Assembly: GCF_001613245.1 (NCBI RefSeq)
Contig: NZ_BDBZ01000004.1
Location: 62,001 to 126,000, forward strand
DNA length: 64,000 bases
From: Nocardia speluncae NBRC 108251
GTDB taxonomy: Bacteria; Actinomycetota; Actinomycetes; Mycobacteriales; Mycobacteriaceae
Direction: 5' to 3'
Below the pieces are notes generated by a model that saw only the letters and a program-made list of their open reading frames with translations, was not told where the DNA came from and ran no database searches. The translations under genes were made by a program, and so were the position numbers. Positions 25,714 through 35,205 of this stretch are shown here, piece by piece (the stretch's first letter is position 1; every line of letters begins with the position of its first letter).

Positions 25714-26574
25714 ATGACCTCCTTGGAACCGCCGATCGTGCGGGACCAGGTGCGCGACGACGCGCTCCCGGTCGCCGACGCGACCCTGTATGCCGGCTGG
25801 TTTTCCTGCCTGGCCGACCCGACCCGGGTCCGGTTGTTGCACCAGGTCGCCATGAGCCCCGCCGGAATCCATATCGGCGAAATCGCCGAAGCGCTCGGAA
25901 TCGGTCAGCCGACCGTCTCCCATCACGTACGCAAACTCAACGACGCCGGATTCGTCACCGTACACAAAAAGGGCACCGCCACACTCGTCACGATCAACCC
26001 CGACCGCTGCACGGAACTCCCCCATACCGCCGACGCGGTGATGGGCATCCTGACCCCGCAACCGCTGTGCCCCGACGATCCCCACCCGGATGTCACGGTG
26101 CGGGCGATGAACAGCGACGACTGGCCCGCGGTCCGGGCCATCTACGCCAGCCGCGGCACCACCTACCCCGCGGTCTTCGCCGCCGGAGCACCCGAGCGGG
26201 AGGTCCTGGACCGGCAGTGGCAGCCTGGGCACCGTTGGATTGCCGAAACCGGCGGCCGGGTCGCCGGATGGGCCGCCCTCACTCCTATCTCCGGACACGA
26301 GTTCTACCGCGATATCGCTGACAGCTGCGTTATGGTCGCCGATGATCTCGAAGGCCGCGGCCTCGGCACCGCACTGCTTCGCCGGCAGGTGATGGCCGCC
26401 GAAGAGGCCGGGCTGCGCACGCTTCAAACCACCCTGTACCCCGAGGATCGGATCGGTATCTCGGTCCATCACGCGGCAGGATTCCGCACGGTGGGTATCC
26501 GGGAGCGGATCGGCCGGTTCGAAGGACGCTGGCGCGACGCGGTGCTACTGGAACGCCGCAGCCCACTCAACTGA
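25714..26574 (+). CDS. ArsR-type regulator fused to GNAT acetyltransferase
   Basis: The 286-residue protein has two parts. Residues about 22-115 are an ArsR winged helix (CLADPTRVRLLHQV, GEIAEALGIGQPTVSHHVRK, then the wing). Residues about 127-283 are a GNAT domain of the phosphinothricin-acetyltransferase type (VRAMNSDDWPAVRAIYASRG, DLEGRGLGTALLRRQ, HHAAGFRTVGIRERIGRFEG). Such fusions are known beside arsenic genes, where the enzyme part (ArsN-like) acetylates arsinothricin. The classical ELCVC metal site is missing; cysteines lie at 32, 99 and 119 instead. No ars genes are nearby, so the ligand and substrate are open. The start is set by the leaderless -10. Confidence 0.85.
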   Translation: MTSLEPPIVRDQVRDDALPVADATLYAGWFSCLADPTRVRLLHQVAMSPAGIHIGEIAEALGIGQPTVSHHVRKLNDAGFVTVHKKGTATLVTINPDRCTELPHTADAVMGILTPQPLCPDDPHPDVTVRAMNSDDWPAVRAIYASRGTTYPAVFAAGAPEREVLDRQWQPGHRWIAETGGRVAGWAALTPISGHEFYRDIADSCVMVADDLEGRGLGTALLRRQVMAAEEAGLRTLQTTLYPEDRIGISVHHAAGFRTVGIRERIGRFEGRWRDAVLLERRSPLN

Positions 26575-26588
26575 GCACGGCCGGCGGT

Positions 26589-27140
26589 TCACGGGCCGGT
26601 ACGTACCGGCCGCAATATCACTTTCAACCACATGGTCGACAGACCGCACAGCACACACAGCACCGCCACCACCGCGGTCAGCCAGTCGAGAAACGACAAC
26701 CCGCCGAGACCGTGCTCCCCCAGAACGGCGAGCGGATGGATACCCACGGTGAGCATGGCGAGGGTACCGAGCAACGAGACGAGTGAGGTCGGCACCCAGC
26801 GCAGCCGGCGGAACGGCCGCACCACCTCGTCCGGCGCCCGGCCGGAGAACACGTGCTCCACCCGTAGCCAGGCCACACCGTTCGGGACGAGTACGGCCAG
26901 ATCGATCAGCAACGCCACCAGTGCCACCCCGAGCGCCGCGCGCGGAACAGCGGTCACCGGCCACGCCACGGGCAGGACACCGCTCACCAGCCCGCAGACG
27001 GCGAGCGCCACCCCCGAGGCCGCGATCCCCGACCACACCACCGACCATTTCCGCCGCGACTTCGCCAGGGCCACCGTATCGGCGCGCTCGTCCGGCGTGC
27101 ACGCGTCATACCATCCGGGCGCACCGGCCGAAATCCTCAT
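26589..27140 (-). CDS. Membrane protein of unknown function (four helices)
   Basis: The 183-residue protein has a soluble N-terminus (WYDACTPDERADTVALAKSRRKW) and then hydrophobic helices at about 33-55, 66-90, 117-136 and 148-170. I recognise no family. The sequence keeps a normal coding pattern for this genome, and the other frames in this interval are Arg/Pro-rich. It converges with the ArsR-GNAT gene. A perfect palindrome (GGCCGGTAC/GTACCGGCC, 26594-26611) lies at its very 3' end and may act as a terminator. Confidence 0.65.
   Translation of the reverse strand: MRISAGAPGWYDACTPDERADTVALAKSRRKWSVVWSGIAASGVALAVCGLVSGVLPVAWPVTAVPRAALGVALVALLIDLAVLVPNGVAWLRVEHVFSGRAPDEVVRPFRRLRWVPTSLVSLLGTLAMLTVGIHPLAVLGEHGLGGLSFLDWLTAVVAVLCVLCGLSTMWLKVILRPVRTGP
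26594..26611. terminator. Palindrome at convergent gene ends
   Basis: Perfect 18-bp palindrome with 9-bp arms and no loop, in the last codons of the leftward membrane gene and 20 bp after the ArsR-GNAT stop. A terminator role is a guess; with no loop the hairpin would lose several central pairs. Confidence 0.35.
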
Positions 27141-27500
27141 AGAACTGCCCCGTACCGAATCGATCCTGCTACCACGGCGCCGCTTACGGTCCGGTACCCG
27201 GCCTCCGCCTGCTCGCCAACCCTAACCGCCGGACCGACCCCGCGACACCTCCGCGCACGCGCTCGTGGCCGTTGCCCGTATCGGTCCGATCGCCCCCCCG
27301 GGCGGGGCGGGGCGGTCATGCGGGATCGCGGGCAGGCGCCCGGTGTTTACCCCGGCCGCTATTCGGCTCGGGCTGAGCCGAATTCGCCGGCGGGGCCCGG
27401 AAATGCCTGTTCGTCCGGGCCGGGAACGCGAAAGCACGGCCGTGGACATCCGACCAGGGGTGTCCGGTCCCGGGTAGAGCGGGGTTTAGGGTTGTCGATC
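27141..27500. other. Upstream region of the ABC transporter
   Basis: 360 bp without a gene. It holds a perfect inverted repeat ATTCGGCTC-GGGCT-GAGCCGAAT (27361-27383). A second hairpin follows (GGACATCC, 6-nt loop, GGGTGTCC, about 27445-27466). The -10 TAGGGT (27487-27492) comes last, 8 nt before the ATG. Operator or upstream terminator roles are both possible. Confidence 0.5.
27487..27492 (+). promoter_or_regulatory. -10 box of the ABC transporter operon (leaderless)
   Basis: TAGGGT 8 nt before the ATG at 27501. No Shine-Dalgarno is present. Confidence 0.6.
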
Positions 27501-29285
27501 ATGGCCAGACTGTCCCGTGCGCTGCTCGCGGCGCTATTGCTCGCCGTCGCGCTGCTCGCGACGGCATGCGGTAGTGGCGACGGCGGTGACACCGCCGCCC
27601 GTGATCTGTGCGCTCCCCCCGGACTCGAGGCGGCGTCGGCGGCACCGGAGAAACTGAGTGCGCCCGGCGGCGCGTCGGAGGACCGGTTCACCACCCCGTC
27701 CACTGCCCCGGTCGAATCGGTGGATATCTCCCGGCTGGGCCTGATCGAGCCCGGGGTGCTCAGTGTGGGCACGCTGTCGGACGCACCGCCGAGTATCTGC
27801 GTGAACTCGGCCGGCTCGTTCACCGGTTTCGACAACGAACTGCTGCGGGCGGTGGCGGCGAAACTCGGATTGCAGGTGAAATTCTCCGGAACCGAGTTCG
27901 CCGGTCTGCTGGCCCAGGTCGCCGGTAAACGTTTCGATGCCGGCTCGTCCAACATCACCACGACCGATGCCCGGCGGCAGCAGGTCGGTTTCACCAACGG
28001 CTACGATTTCGGCTACCACTCGCTGGTGGTCAAGGACGGGAGCCCGGTTCACGGATTCGACGATCTGGGTCCGGGGTCGCGGGTCGCGGTGGTGCAGGGC
28101 ACCGTTCAGGACGAGTACGTGGTGAACGAGCTCGGCCTCGACCCGGTCAAATTCCCTGACTACAACACTGCCTACGCGAATGTGAAAACCGGCCAGGTGG
28201 ATGCCTGGATCGCCCCGTCGGCGCAGGCCGACGGCGCTATCGCACCGGGTGATGCCACGTCGGTAGTGGAGAACTCGTTCAGCCTGGACAATTTCGCGGC
28301 CTGGGCCGTCGCGAAGAACAACCAGCCCCTGATCGACGCGCTCAATGCCGGCCTGGACGCGGTGATCGCCGACGGCACCTACGCCCGCCTGTACAGCGAC
28401 TGGGTGCCCCGGGAACCACCGCCCGGCTGGAAACCCGGGTCCAAGGCCGCGCCCGCCCCGGATCTTCCGGATTTCGCGGCGCTCGCCGCCGAGCGCGGAC
28501 CGCAGGAACGCACCGAGCAGGGACCGAAATCGACGCTGGAACAGTTGCGCGACACCTTCTTCGACTGGTCGCTGTACAAGCAGGCGTTCCCCGAGCTGTT
28601 CAAGACCGGGCTGCCCAACACCCTGATCCTCGCGGTCGTCTCCGGGATCCTGGGCACCGTCATCGGCATGCTGCTGGCGGTCGCAGGGATCTCCCGGACC
28701 CGCTGGCTGCGCTGGCCGGCCCGGATCTACACCGATATATTCCGCGGGCTGCCCGCGGTGGTGATCATTTTGATCATCGGTCTCGGTATCGGGCCGGTCG
28801 TCGGCGGGATCACCGGTAACAACCCCTACTGGCTGGGTGCGGTGGCGCTGGCCCTGCTCGCCTCGGCCTATATCGGTGAGATCTTCCGGTCCGGTATCCA
28901 ATCGGTGGAGCCCGGCCAGCTGGAGGCGGCCCGCGCGATCGGCTTCGGTTACCGGCAGGCGATGACACTGGTGGTGATCCCGCAGGGCGTACGCCGGGTG
29001 CTGCCCGCCCTGATGAACCAGTTCATCGCCTTGATCAAGGATTCCTCGCTGATCTACTTCCTGGGACTGCTGGCGACCCAGCGCGAACTGTTCGCGGTCG
29101 GCCGCGATCTGAACGCGCAGACCGGGAATCTGTCGCCGCTGGTCGCGGCCGGTCTCGTCTACCTGCTGCTGACCATTCCGCTGACACATCTGGTGAACTA
29201 CATCGACCACCGGATGCGCACTGGGCGCCCCGACCAGCCGATCGACCCGGTCGAACAGCAGACCATCACCGAAGGGCGGGGGTAA
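27501..29285 (+). CDS. Amino-acid ABC transporter: binding lipoprotein fused to permease
   Basis: The 594-residue protein begins with a lipoprotein signal (LLAVALLATACGS, lipid Cys23). It continues as a polar-amino-acid binding domain (about 75-300: LSVGTLSDAPPSIC, SAGSFTGFDNELLRAVA, GSSNITTTDARRQQVGFTN). A linker follows, and then a HisM/GlnP-type permease (about 365-575) with the EAARAIGFGYRQAM loop that contacts the ATPase. Fused binding protein and permease chains are known in PAAT-family systems. The lipid anchor and domain order imply the binding domain is outside, tethered to the pore. The exact amino acid cannot be read. It is followed after 3 nt by its ATPase. Confidence 0.9.
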   Translation: MARLSRALLAALLLAVALLATACGSGDGGDTAARDLCAPPGLEAASAAPEKLSAPGGASEDRFTTPSTAPVESVDISRLGLIEPGVLSVGTLSDAPPSICVNSAGSFTGFDNELLRAVAAKLGLQVKFSGTEFAGLLAQVAGKRFDAGSSNITTTDARRQQVGFTNGYDFGYHSLVVKDGSPVHGFDDLGPGSRVAVVQGTVQDEYVVNELGLDPVKFPDYNTAYANVKTGQVDAWIAPSAQADGAIAPGDATSVVENSFSLDNFAAWAVAKNNQPLIDALNAGLDAVIADGTYARLYSDWVPREPPPGWKPGSKAAPAPDLPDFAALAAERGPQERTEQGPKSTLEQLRDTFFDWSLYKQAFPELFKTGLPNTLILAVVSGILGTVIGMLLAVAGISRTRWLRWPARIYTDIFRGLPAVVIILIIGLGIGPVVGGITGNNPYWLGAVALALLASAYIGEIFRSGIQSVEPGQLEAARAIGFGYRQAMTLVVIPQGVRRVLPALMNQFIALIKDSSLIYFLGLLATQRELFAVGRDLNAQTGNLSPLVAAGLVYLLLTIPLTHLVNYIDHRMRTGRPDQPIDPVEQQTITEGRG

Positions 29286-29288
29286 GCG

Positions 29289-30014
29289 ATGAGTTCCGCA
29301 CTGACCGGTACCGGATTGCATCTGCGGCTGGGCAACAACCAGATCCTGCGGGGCGTGGACATCCATGTGGAGGCGGGCCGGACGACCACCGTGATCGGGC
29401 CGTCGGGGTCGGGCAAATCCACCCTGCTGCGGGTCCTCAACCGGCTCTACGAACCGGATTCCGGCGATATCCTGCTCGACGGCACATCGGTACTGGCCGA
29501 GCATCCCGACCGCCTGCGCCAGCGCATCGGGATGGTGTTCCAGCAGTTCAACCTGTTCCCGCACCGGACGGTCGCCGACAATATCGCGCTGGGCCCGCGC
29601 AAGCTACGCGGGCTGAGCAAGGAGGAATCGCGCGCACTGGCCCTGGAACAGCTCGAGGTGGTGGGCTTGGCCGGTAAAGCCGATTCCCGGCCCGCCAATC
29701 TCTCCGGCGGCCAGCAGCAGCGGGTGGCGATCGCGCGGGCGCTGGCCATGAAACCCGACATCATGTTCTTCGACGAGGCCACCTCGGCCCTGGACCCGGA
29801 ACTGGTCAAGGGCATCCTGGCGGTGATGTCGGATCTGGCCGCGGGCGGGATGTCGATGATCGTGGTTACCCACGAGATGGGTTTCGCACGCAGCGTTTCC
29901 GATCATGTGGTGTTCATGGACGCCGGCCAGGTCGTGGAATCCGGGCGGCCCGGAGCTCTGTTCGACGATGCCGAAACACCCCGGCTGCGCCGCTTCCTCG
30001 ATCAAGTGCTCTGA
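29289..30014 (+). CDS. Amino-acid ABC transporter ATPase
   Basis: The 241-residue protein has Walker A GPSGSGKST (37-45), Q-loop VFQQFNLFPH, signature LSGGQQQRVAIARAL, Walker B IMFFDEATSALDPE and the H-loop VTHEMGFA. This set is typical of the GlnQ/HisP group of polar amino-acid importers. It directly follows the fused binding protein/permease gene and must energise it. A hairpin follows the stop. Confidence 0.95.
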   Translation: MSSALTGTGLHLRLGNNQILRGVDIHVEAGRTTTVIGPSGSGKSTLLRVLNRLYEPDSGDILLDGTSVLAEHPDRLRQRIGMVFQQFNLFPHRTVADNIALGPRKLRGLSKEESRALALEQLEVVGLAGKADSRPANLSGGQQQRVAIARALAMKPDIMFFDEATSALDPELVKGILAVMSDLAAGGMSMIVVTHEMGFARSVSDHVVFMDAGQVVESGRPGALFDDAETPRLRRFLDQVL

Positions 30015-30029
30015 GTCTCGACGCGAATG

Positions 30030-30053
30030 CCGCGGGAGCATGGGCCCCCGCGG
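30030..30053 (+). terminator. Hairpin after the ABC transporter operon
   Basis: CCGCGGG (30030-30036) pairs with CCCGCGG (30047-30053), 16 nt after the ATPase stop. No T-tract. Confidence 0.5.
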
Positions 30054-30125
30054 GGGGACAAGCCGGAGCGTCCGGCGGCACGAGGGATCGATGCCGCCCC
30101 CGGGGACAGCGTGCGCGGCCGGTGT

Positions 30126-30293
30126 TCAGCGTTGCCGCCAGCTCAGTGGACCGGGTAGGTCGACACTGTTCTTCTTCGTCCGGGAGTTCCACGACCACGG
30201 GCCGATTTTTATCCCCCACGAGGACATACCCGACTGGGTGAAATTGAACTTCAGCGGTCCGAAGGATGTGCGTTTACGGAACCTGATCGGCAT
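30126..30293 (-). CDS. DUF4236-type mini-protein
   Basis: The 55-residue protein reads MPIRFRKRTSFGPLKFNF, then TQSGMSSWGIKIGPWSWNS and VDLPGPLSW. This is the pattern of actinobacterial DUF4236 proteins: a basic start, an FxxSG turn, and a GPWSWNSR segment ending in LPGPL-x-W. GGAGG lies 6 nt before the ATG. The gene sits in what would otherwise look like a 366-bp gap between the transporter and the methyltransferase, on the opposite strand. The function of DUF4236 is unknown. The frame continues upstream of the ATG, but the ribosome binding site fixes the start. Confidence 0.75.
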   Translation of the reverse strand: MPIRFRKRTSFGPLKFNFTQSGMSSWGIKIGPWSWNSRTKKNSVDLPGPLSWRQR

Positions 30294-30380
30294 GATCGAC
30301 CTCCATGACTCGGCCCCAGGATAGCGGTTCGGGGTATTCACCCATGGCGATCGATCGCGCCGAGTGCAAGAGTGGAGGAC

Positions 30381-30995
30381 GTGGGAATCTACCGCGACCG
30401 TTTCGTGCCCCGCCTGGTCGATGTGGCCTGCGGGATGAAAGCGAACGAGCCACTGCGCGAGCGGGTGTGCTCGGGACTGTCGGGCCGGGTGATCGAACCC
30501 GGCTTCGGATCCGGCCTGAATGTGCCGTTCTATCCGGCCGCCGTCACCTCGGTGACCGCCGTCGAACCTGCCGATCTGGGGTGGAAACTCGCCGCCGGAA
30601 GGCTCGCCGCGGCCCGGGTGCCGGTCGACCGGGCAGGCTTGGACGGTCAGCGGCTACCGTTCCCGGAGAACAGTTTCGATACCGCGTTGTCGACCTGGAC
30701 CATGTGCACGATCCCCGATATCGACGCTGCCCTCGCCGAGTTGCGCCGCGTCCTGGTGCCCGGTGGCACCCTGCATTTCGTCGAACACGGTCTCGCCCCG
30801 GACCCGAAGGTCCAGCGCTGGCAGCATCGGCTCGACCCGCTCCAGCAGCGGATCGCCGGTGGCTGCCATCTGAACCGCGATATCGTCGCCATCATCCGGG
30901 CCGGCGGGTTCGAGATCAGCGAGCTGGATGTCTTCAAGGGGCGGGGGCCCGCGTTCATCGACTCACAGTCGCTCGGAGTCGCCTCGTCTGCGTGA
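30381..30995 (+). CDS. Class I SAM-dependent methyltransferase
   Basis: The 204-residue protein has a Rossmann-type SAM site VIEPGFGSGLN (motif I), the acidic VEPADLGWKLA, post-motif FDTALSTWTMCTIPD and LRRVLVPGGTLHFVEHG. It begins VGIYRDRFVPRLVDVACG, like related proteins that start M-G-x-Y. GTG 30381 is therefore preferred over GTG 30372, although GGAGG then lies only 2 nt upstream. It is a small-molecule or lipid methyltransferase of the UbiE-like superfamily. The substrate is unknown and no pathway partner is adjacent. Confidence 0.85.
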   Translation: MGIYRDRFVPRLVDVACGMKANEPLRERVCSGLSGRVIEPGFGSGLNVPFYPAAVTSVTAVEPADLGWKLAAGRLAAARVPVDRAGLDGQRLPFPENSFDTALSTWTMCTIPDIDAALAELRRVLVPGGTLHFVEHGLAPDPKVQRWQHRLDPLQQRIAGGCHLNRDIVAIIRAGGFEISELDVFKGRGPAFIDSQSLGVASSA

Positions 30996-31372
30996 CCCCG
31001 GCCGACGCGCTACTCGACGGGCCGGGTCCGACCACCTGATCCGCGAACGATCTGCCGGGTGATGCGTACCGCGCGGCCACTCACGCAATCAGCGAGATCC
31101 TGAGCGAGAGCGTGGACGAGCTCATGGCCATGTTCGAACGGCAGCGCGGAAAACGGCGGATGCCCGGCAACGGCCGGCGGCGATCACGGTGACAGTCCGG
31201 TCGGCGGGCCATCCGGTCCGCGTCGACCCCGAGGCCGCAGGTGCCCCGGTGGATGCGCAAGCCGACTCTGGAGGCATTCGAACGGTCCACGCCCGGAAAA
31301 CTCGGGCGTTCGATCCTGGAGGCCGTGCAGAGCGCGGCTCGCACCAGGCACCTCACCCACACCGACGCCGGA
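30996..31372. other. Gap between methyltransferase and dnaE1, possible gene remnant
   Basis: There is no intact gene. One + frame (31040-31192) reads DAYRAATHAISEILSESVDE and then a basic tail, which looks like an amphipathic helix from a real protein, but it has no start codon. It opens right after a stop and ends at 31192. The leftward frame 31362-31081 is Arg-rich and unconvincing. The most likely explanation is a decayed gene. Confidence 0.3.
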
Positions 31373-34300
31373 TCAGGTCAGACAGCCAGGACCCAGTAGC
31401 GCTTTCAGATCGCCCATGAGGGCCGACGACGGCTCGACCCGGAGGCTGTCGTCGACCTTGAGCAGGGTCGTTTTTTCCCGGGCGCCCACATGCCGCACGT
31501 GCACATCCGAGGTGCCCGGGTGCCGAGAGAGCACCCGCTTCAACTCGCCGATCTTGTCCCGGGTGCACATCCGGGTGGAGATCGTCACCGCCAGCGGTTT
31601 CGCCACCCCGATCGCGGACAGGTCCGGGACGGCGAGATCGTTGGCGATGAGCGAGATACGGTCGTCGCGCATGGAAACCCTGGCCTTCACCAGCACCACC
31701 GCGTCCTCCACCACGTCCATTCCGTAGACGGAGTAGGCCTGCGGGAAGAACAGCACCTCGATACCGCCGGTGAGATCTTCGAGCTGCGCCGACGCCCAGG
31801 CCAGGCCGTTCTTGTTGATCCGGCGATTCACCGAGGCCAGGATGCCACCGACGGTCACCTGGGTGCCGTCCTTGATATCGCCCTCGAGGATCGCCGGGAT
31901 CTGGGTATCGGCCGCGGCGGCGAGGACATGGTCGATTCCGTTGAGCGGATGACCGGAAACGTAGAGGCCGAGCATCTCCCGTTCCAGTGCGAGGCGATGT
32001 TTGCTATCCCATTCCTCCTCGGGCACCTTCACATCGAACACCGAGGACATGGATTCCTCGCCCTCTGCGCCCAGACCACCGAAGAGGTCGAACTGGCCGA
32101 TGGCCTCGGCTTTCTTGGTGGACATCACCGCGTCGATGGCATCGGAATGCACGAGCATCAGCCCCTTGCGGGGATGACCCAGATCGTCGAAGGCACCGGC
32201 CTTGATCAGTGATTCGGTGACCTTCTTGGTGCAGGCGACCGTATCGATCTTGTTCAGGTAATCGGAGAAGTCGACGAACTTCGACTTCTCCGCGCGCGCC
32301 GAGATGATCGACGACACCACGTTGGTACCGACATTGCGGACCGCGCCCATGCCGAAGCGGATGTCCTTGCCGACCGAGGTGAAGTTGTGCTCGGACTCGT
32401 TGACGTCCGGCGGCAGCACCGTGATCCCGAGGCGCCGGCAGTCCGCCAGGTAGACCGCGGCCTTGTCCTTGTCGTCACCGACGCTGGTGAGCAGCGCGGC
32501 CATGTACTCCGCGGGATAGTTGGCCTTGAAGTAGGCAGTCCAGTACGACACCAGGCCGTAGGCAGCGGCATGCGATTTGTTGAAGGCGTATCCGGCGAAC
32601 GGGAGGATGGTATCCCACAGTGCCTTGATGGCGGCCTTGGAAAAACCGTTCTCCTGCATGCCCTTCTCGAACCCCTCGAACTCCTGCGCGAGGACCTCGG
32701 CCTTCTTCTTGCCCATCGCGCGGCGCAGGATATCGGCTCGTCCGAGCGAGTACCCGGCCACTTTCTGGGCGACGTGCATGATCTGCTCTTGGTAGACGAT
32801 CAGACCGTAGGTTTCGCCGAGGATATCGCTCAGCGGTTCCTCGAGCTCCGGGTGGATCGGCTTGACCTCTTGGCGCTCGTTCTTGCGGTCCGCGTAGTCG
32901 TTGTGCGCGTTCATGCCCATCGGGCCGGGGCGATACAGCGCGCCGACGGCCACGATGTCCTCGAAGGCGGTGGGTTGCATCCGGCGCAGCAGATCGCGCA
33001 TCGGCCCACCGTCGAGCTGGAACACGCCCAGGGTTTCGCCGCGGGCGAGCAATTCGAAGGTCTTCGGATCGTCCAGCGGCAGCGCGTCCAGGTCGATATC
33101 GACACCGCGGTTGGATTTGGCGTTGTGGATCGCGTCGCCGAGCACCGTGAGGTTGCGCAGGCCCAGGAAGTCCATCTTCAGCAGGCCGATGGCCTCACAG
33201 GACGGGTAGTCCCAGCCGGTGATGATGGCGCCGTCCTGAGCCCGCTTCCACACCGGGATGGCGTCGGTGAGCGGCTCCGACGACATGATCACCGCGCAGG
33301 CGTGCACGCCCGCGTTGCGGATCAGGCCTTCCAGCCCCTTCGCGGTGTCGTAGATCTTGGCGATATCCGGATTGGACTCGATGAGCGTGCGGACCTCGGC
33401 GGCCTCTTTGTAGCGCTCGTGATCGGGATCGGTGATCCCCGCAACCGAGATGTCCTTGGCCATGATCGGCGGCGGCAGCGCTTTGGTGATCTGGTCGGCG
33501 ATCGCGAAACCCGGCTGCCCGAACAGTACGCGGGCCGAGTCCTTGATGGCCGCCTTGGTCTTGATGGTGCCGAAGGTGATCACCTGGGCGACGCGGTCGC
33601 TGCCCCATTTCTCGGTGGCGTAGCGGACCATCTCGCCGCGGCGGCGATCATCGAAGTCGATATCGATATCGGGCATCGATACACGCTCGGGGTTGAGAAA
33701 CCGCTCGAACAGCAGACCGTGCGGCAGCGGGTCGATATTGGTGATCTTGAGCGCATAGGCGACCAGCGAACCGGCCGCCGAACCACGACCGGGACCGACC
33801 CGGATACCGACCTCGCGGGCATGATTGATCAGGTCGCCGACGACCAGGAAGTAGGCCGGGAAGCCCATCTCCAGGATGACGCCGATCTCGTAATCGGCCT
33901 GGTCGAGGTACTTCTGCGGGACGCCGGCCGGGAAGCGGTATTCCAGCCCCCGCGCGACCTCCTTGCGCAGCCACGACCCCTCGGTCTCGCCCTCCGGGAC
34001 CGGGAATTTGGGCATCCGGTCGCGGTGGGTCCAGATCTCCTCATAGGACTGGACGCGCTCGCCGATCAGCACCGTGTTGTCGCAGGCCCCGGGTACTTCG
34101 GCATCCCAGAGTTCCCGCATTTCCGCAGCCGACTTCAAGAAATAGCCGCTACCGCCGAATTTGAACCGGTTGGGATCCGACAGCGTCTTACCGGTCTGGA
34201 TGCACAGCAGCGCTTCGTGATTGGTCGAATCGGATTCGTGCACGTAATGGCAGTCGTTGGTGGCCAGCGGCGGGATACCCAGCGTCTTGCCGATCTCGAT

Positions 34301-34918
34301 CAGGCCGGAGCGAACCCGCGTCTCGATGGACAGGCCGTGGTCCATCAGCTCGAGGAAGAAGTTCTCCTTGCCGAAGATCTCCTGCCACTTCGCGGCGGCC
34401 TCGAGCGCCTCACGCTCGTGCCCCAGCCGCAACCGGGTCTGTACCTCGCCGGACGGGCAGCCGGTGGTGGCGATGATCCCCTCGGCATGCGTGGCGATGA
34501 GCTCCTCGTCCATCCGCGCCCATTTACCGAGCTGGCCCTCGATACTGGCCAGCGACGAGAGTTTGAACAGATTGCGCAGGCCGGTCGCGTTCTCGGCGAC
34601 CATGGTCATATGGGTGTAGGCACCCGAACCCGAGACGTCGTCGCTCTTCTGGCTCGGATCGCCCCATTGGGTACGTTTGGTGTCGAACCGGGAGCCGGGC
34701 GCGATATAGGCCTCGATCCCGATGATGGGTTTGATCCCGGCCTTCGTCGCCGAGTTGTAGAACTCCGCGGCACCGTACATATTGCCGTGGTCGGTCATCC
34801 CGACCGCGGACATGCCGAGGCGTTCGGCCTCGGCGAACAGCGGCGAGATCTTGGCCGCACCGTCGAGCATCGAGTACTCGGTGTGGTTGTGCAGATGAAC
34901 GAATCCGGACGAGGCCAA
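31373..34918 (-). CDS. dnaE1: DNA polymerase III alpha subunit DnaE1
   Basis: The main replicative polymerase. The 1181-residue protein begins with a PHP domain ([25 protein letters not shown]) that in mycobacteria is an active proofreading exonuclease. The polymerase core follows with catalytic aspartates [11 protein letters not shown] and [16 protein letters not shown]. Then come helix-hairpin-helix and OB-fold domains near the C-terminus ([14 protein letters not shown]). The length agrees with M. tuberculosis DnaE1 (about 1184). The start is a TTG at 34918 with GAGGAAGGA about 6 nt upstream. The frame runs on to 35065, but that part is Arg/Pro-rich and not conserved. The tip of the C-terminus is at 31373. 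Confidence 0.96.
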   Translation of the reverse strand: MASSGFVHLHNHTEYSMLDGAAKISPLFAEAERLGMSAVGMTDHGNMYGAAEFYNSATKAGIKPIIGIEAYIAPGSRFDTKRTQWGDPSQKSDDVSGSGAYTHMTMVAENATGLRNLFKLSSLASIEGQLGKWARMDEELIATHAEGIIATTGCPSGEVQTRLRLGHEREALEAAAKWQEIFGKENFFLELMDHGLSIETRVRSGLIEIGKTLGIPPLATNDCHYVHESDSTNHEALLCIQTGKTLSDPNRFKFGGSGYFLKSAAEMRELWDAEVPGACDNTVLIGERVQSYEEIWTHRDRMPKFPVPEGETEGSWLRKEVARGLEYRFPAGVPQKYLDQADYEIGVILEMGFPAYFLVVGDLINHAREVGIRVGPGRGSAAGSLVAYALKITNIDPLPHGLLFERFLNPERVSMPDIDIDFDDRRRGEMVRYATEKWGSDRVAQVITFGTIKTKAAIKDSARVLFGQPGFAIADQITKALPPPIMAKDISVAGITDPDHERYKEAAEVRTLIESNPDIAKIYDTAKGLEGLIRNAGVHACAVIMSSEPLTDAIPVWKRAQDGAIITGWDYPSCEAIGLLKMDFLGLRNLTVLGDAIHNAKSNRGVDIDLDALPLDDPKTFELLARGETLGVFQLDGGPMRDLLRRMQPTAFEDIVAVGALYRPGPMGMNAHNDYADRKNERQEVKPIHPELEEPLSDILGETYGLIVYQEQIMHVAQKVAGYSLGRADILRRAMGKKKAEVLAQEFEGFEKGMQENGFSKAAIKALWDTILPFAGYAFNKSHAAAYGLVSYWTAYFKANYPAEYMAALLTSVGDDKDKAAVYLADCRRLGITVLPPDVNESEHNFTSVGKDIRFGMGAVRNVGTNVVSSIISARAEKSKFVDFSDYLNKIDTVACTKKVTESLIKAGAFDDLGHPRKGLMLVHSDAIDAVMSTKKAEAIGQFDLFGGLGAEGEESMSSVFDVKVPEEEWDSKHRLALEREMLGLYVSGHPLNGIDHVLAAAADTQIPAILEGDIKDGTQVTVGGILASVNRRINKNGLAWASAQLEDLTGGIEVLFFPQAYSVYGMDVVEDAVVLVKARVSMRDDRISLIANDLAVPDLSAIGVAKPLAVTISTRMCTRDKIGELKRVLSRHPGTSDVHVRHVGAREKTTLLKVDDSLRVEPSSALMGDLKALLGPGCLT

Positions 34919-35205
34919 GATCGGTCCTTCCTCCCAGGGGCTCGGCGGGGGTTGGTGTAGCGAGTTTATGCGTACGCACCGACAGCTTCGCCGCCGGATC
35001 GGCGCGCCCGGAAGGACCGGGCGTGTCGGGTCCCGGCGACCTTGCGGCGCCGCCGAATCGGCCACCGTCCGGGCCGGACGCTGGTAGGGTCGGGCCGCGT
35101 CACGATCGGATCAATCGGAGATTCGGAGATCCGCCTGCACCACTACGGCCCGGACCGCCGAGGATCGACCCCGCACAGCCCACGAACGACCCAGCGAGGT
35201 GAACG

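Noticed and set aside
25714..26574. Calling this gene a proven arsenic-resistance gene
   Set aside because: The ELCVC metal site and neighbouring ars genes are missing; only the domain layout is similar.
27534..29564. 676-codon frame opposite the ABC transporter
   Set aside because: Antisense shadow; no ribosome binding site or family, and the + frame has clear motifs.
31081..31362. Leftward 93-codon frame next to dnaE1
   Set aside because: Composition is Arg/Cys-rich with no motif; probably a shadow of decayed sequence.
32387..34960. 857-codon open frame on the + strand opposite dnaE1
   Set aside because: Antisense shadow caused by high GC; the protein is His/Arg/Gly-rich with no domain, while the dnaE1 frame is unmistakable.
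34919..35065. N-terminal extension of DnaE1
   Set aside because: Arg/Pro-rich and unlike DnaE1; the TTG at 34918 has a strong GAGGAAGGA and gives the usual length.
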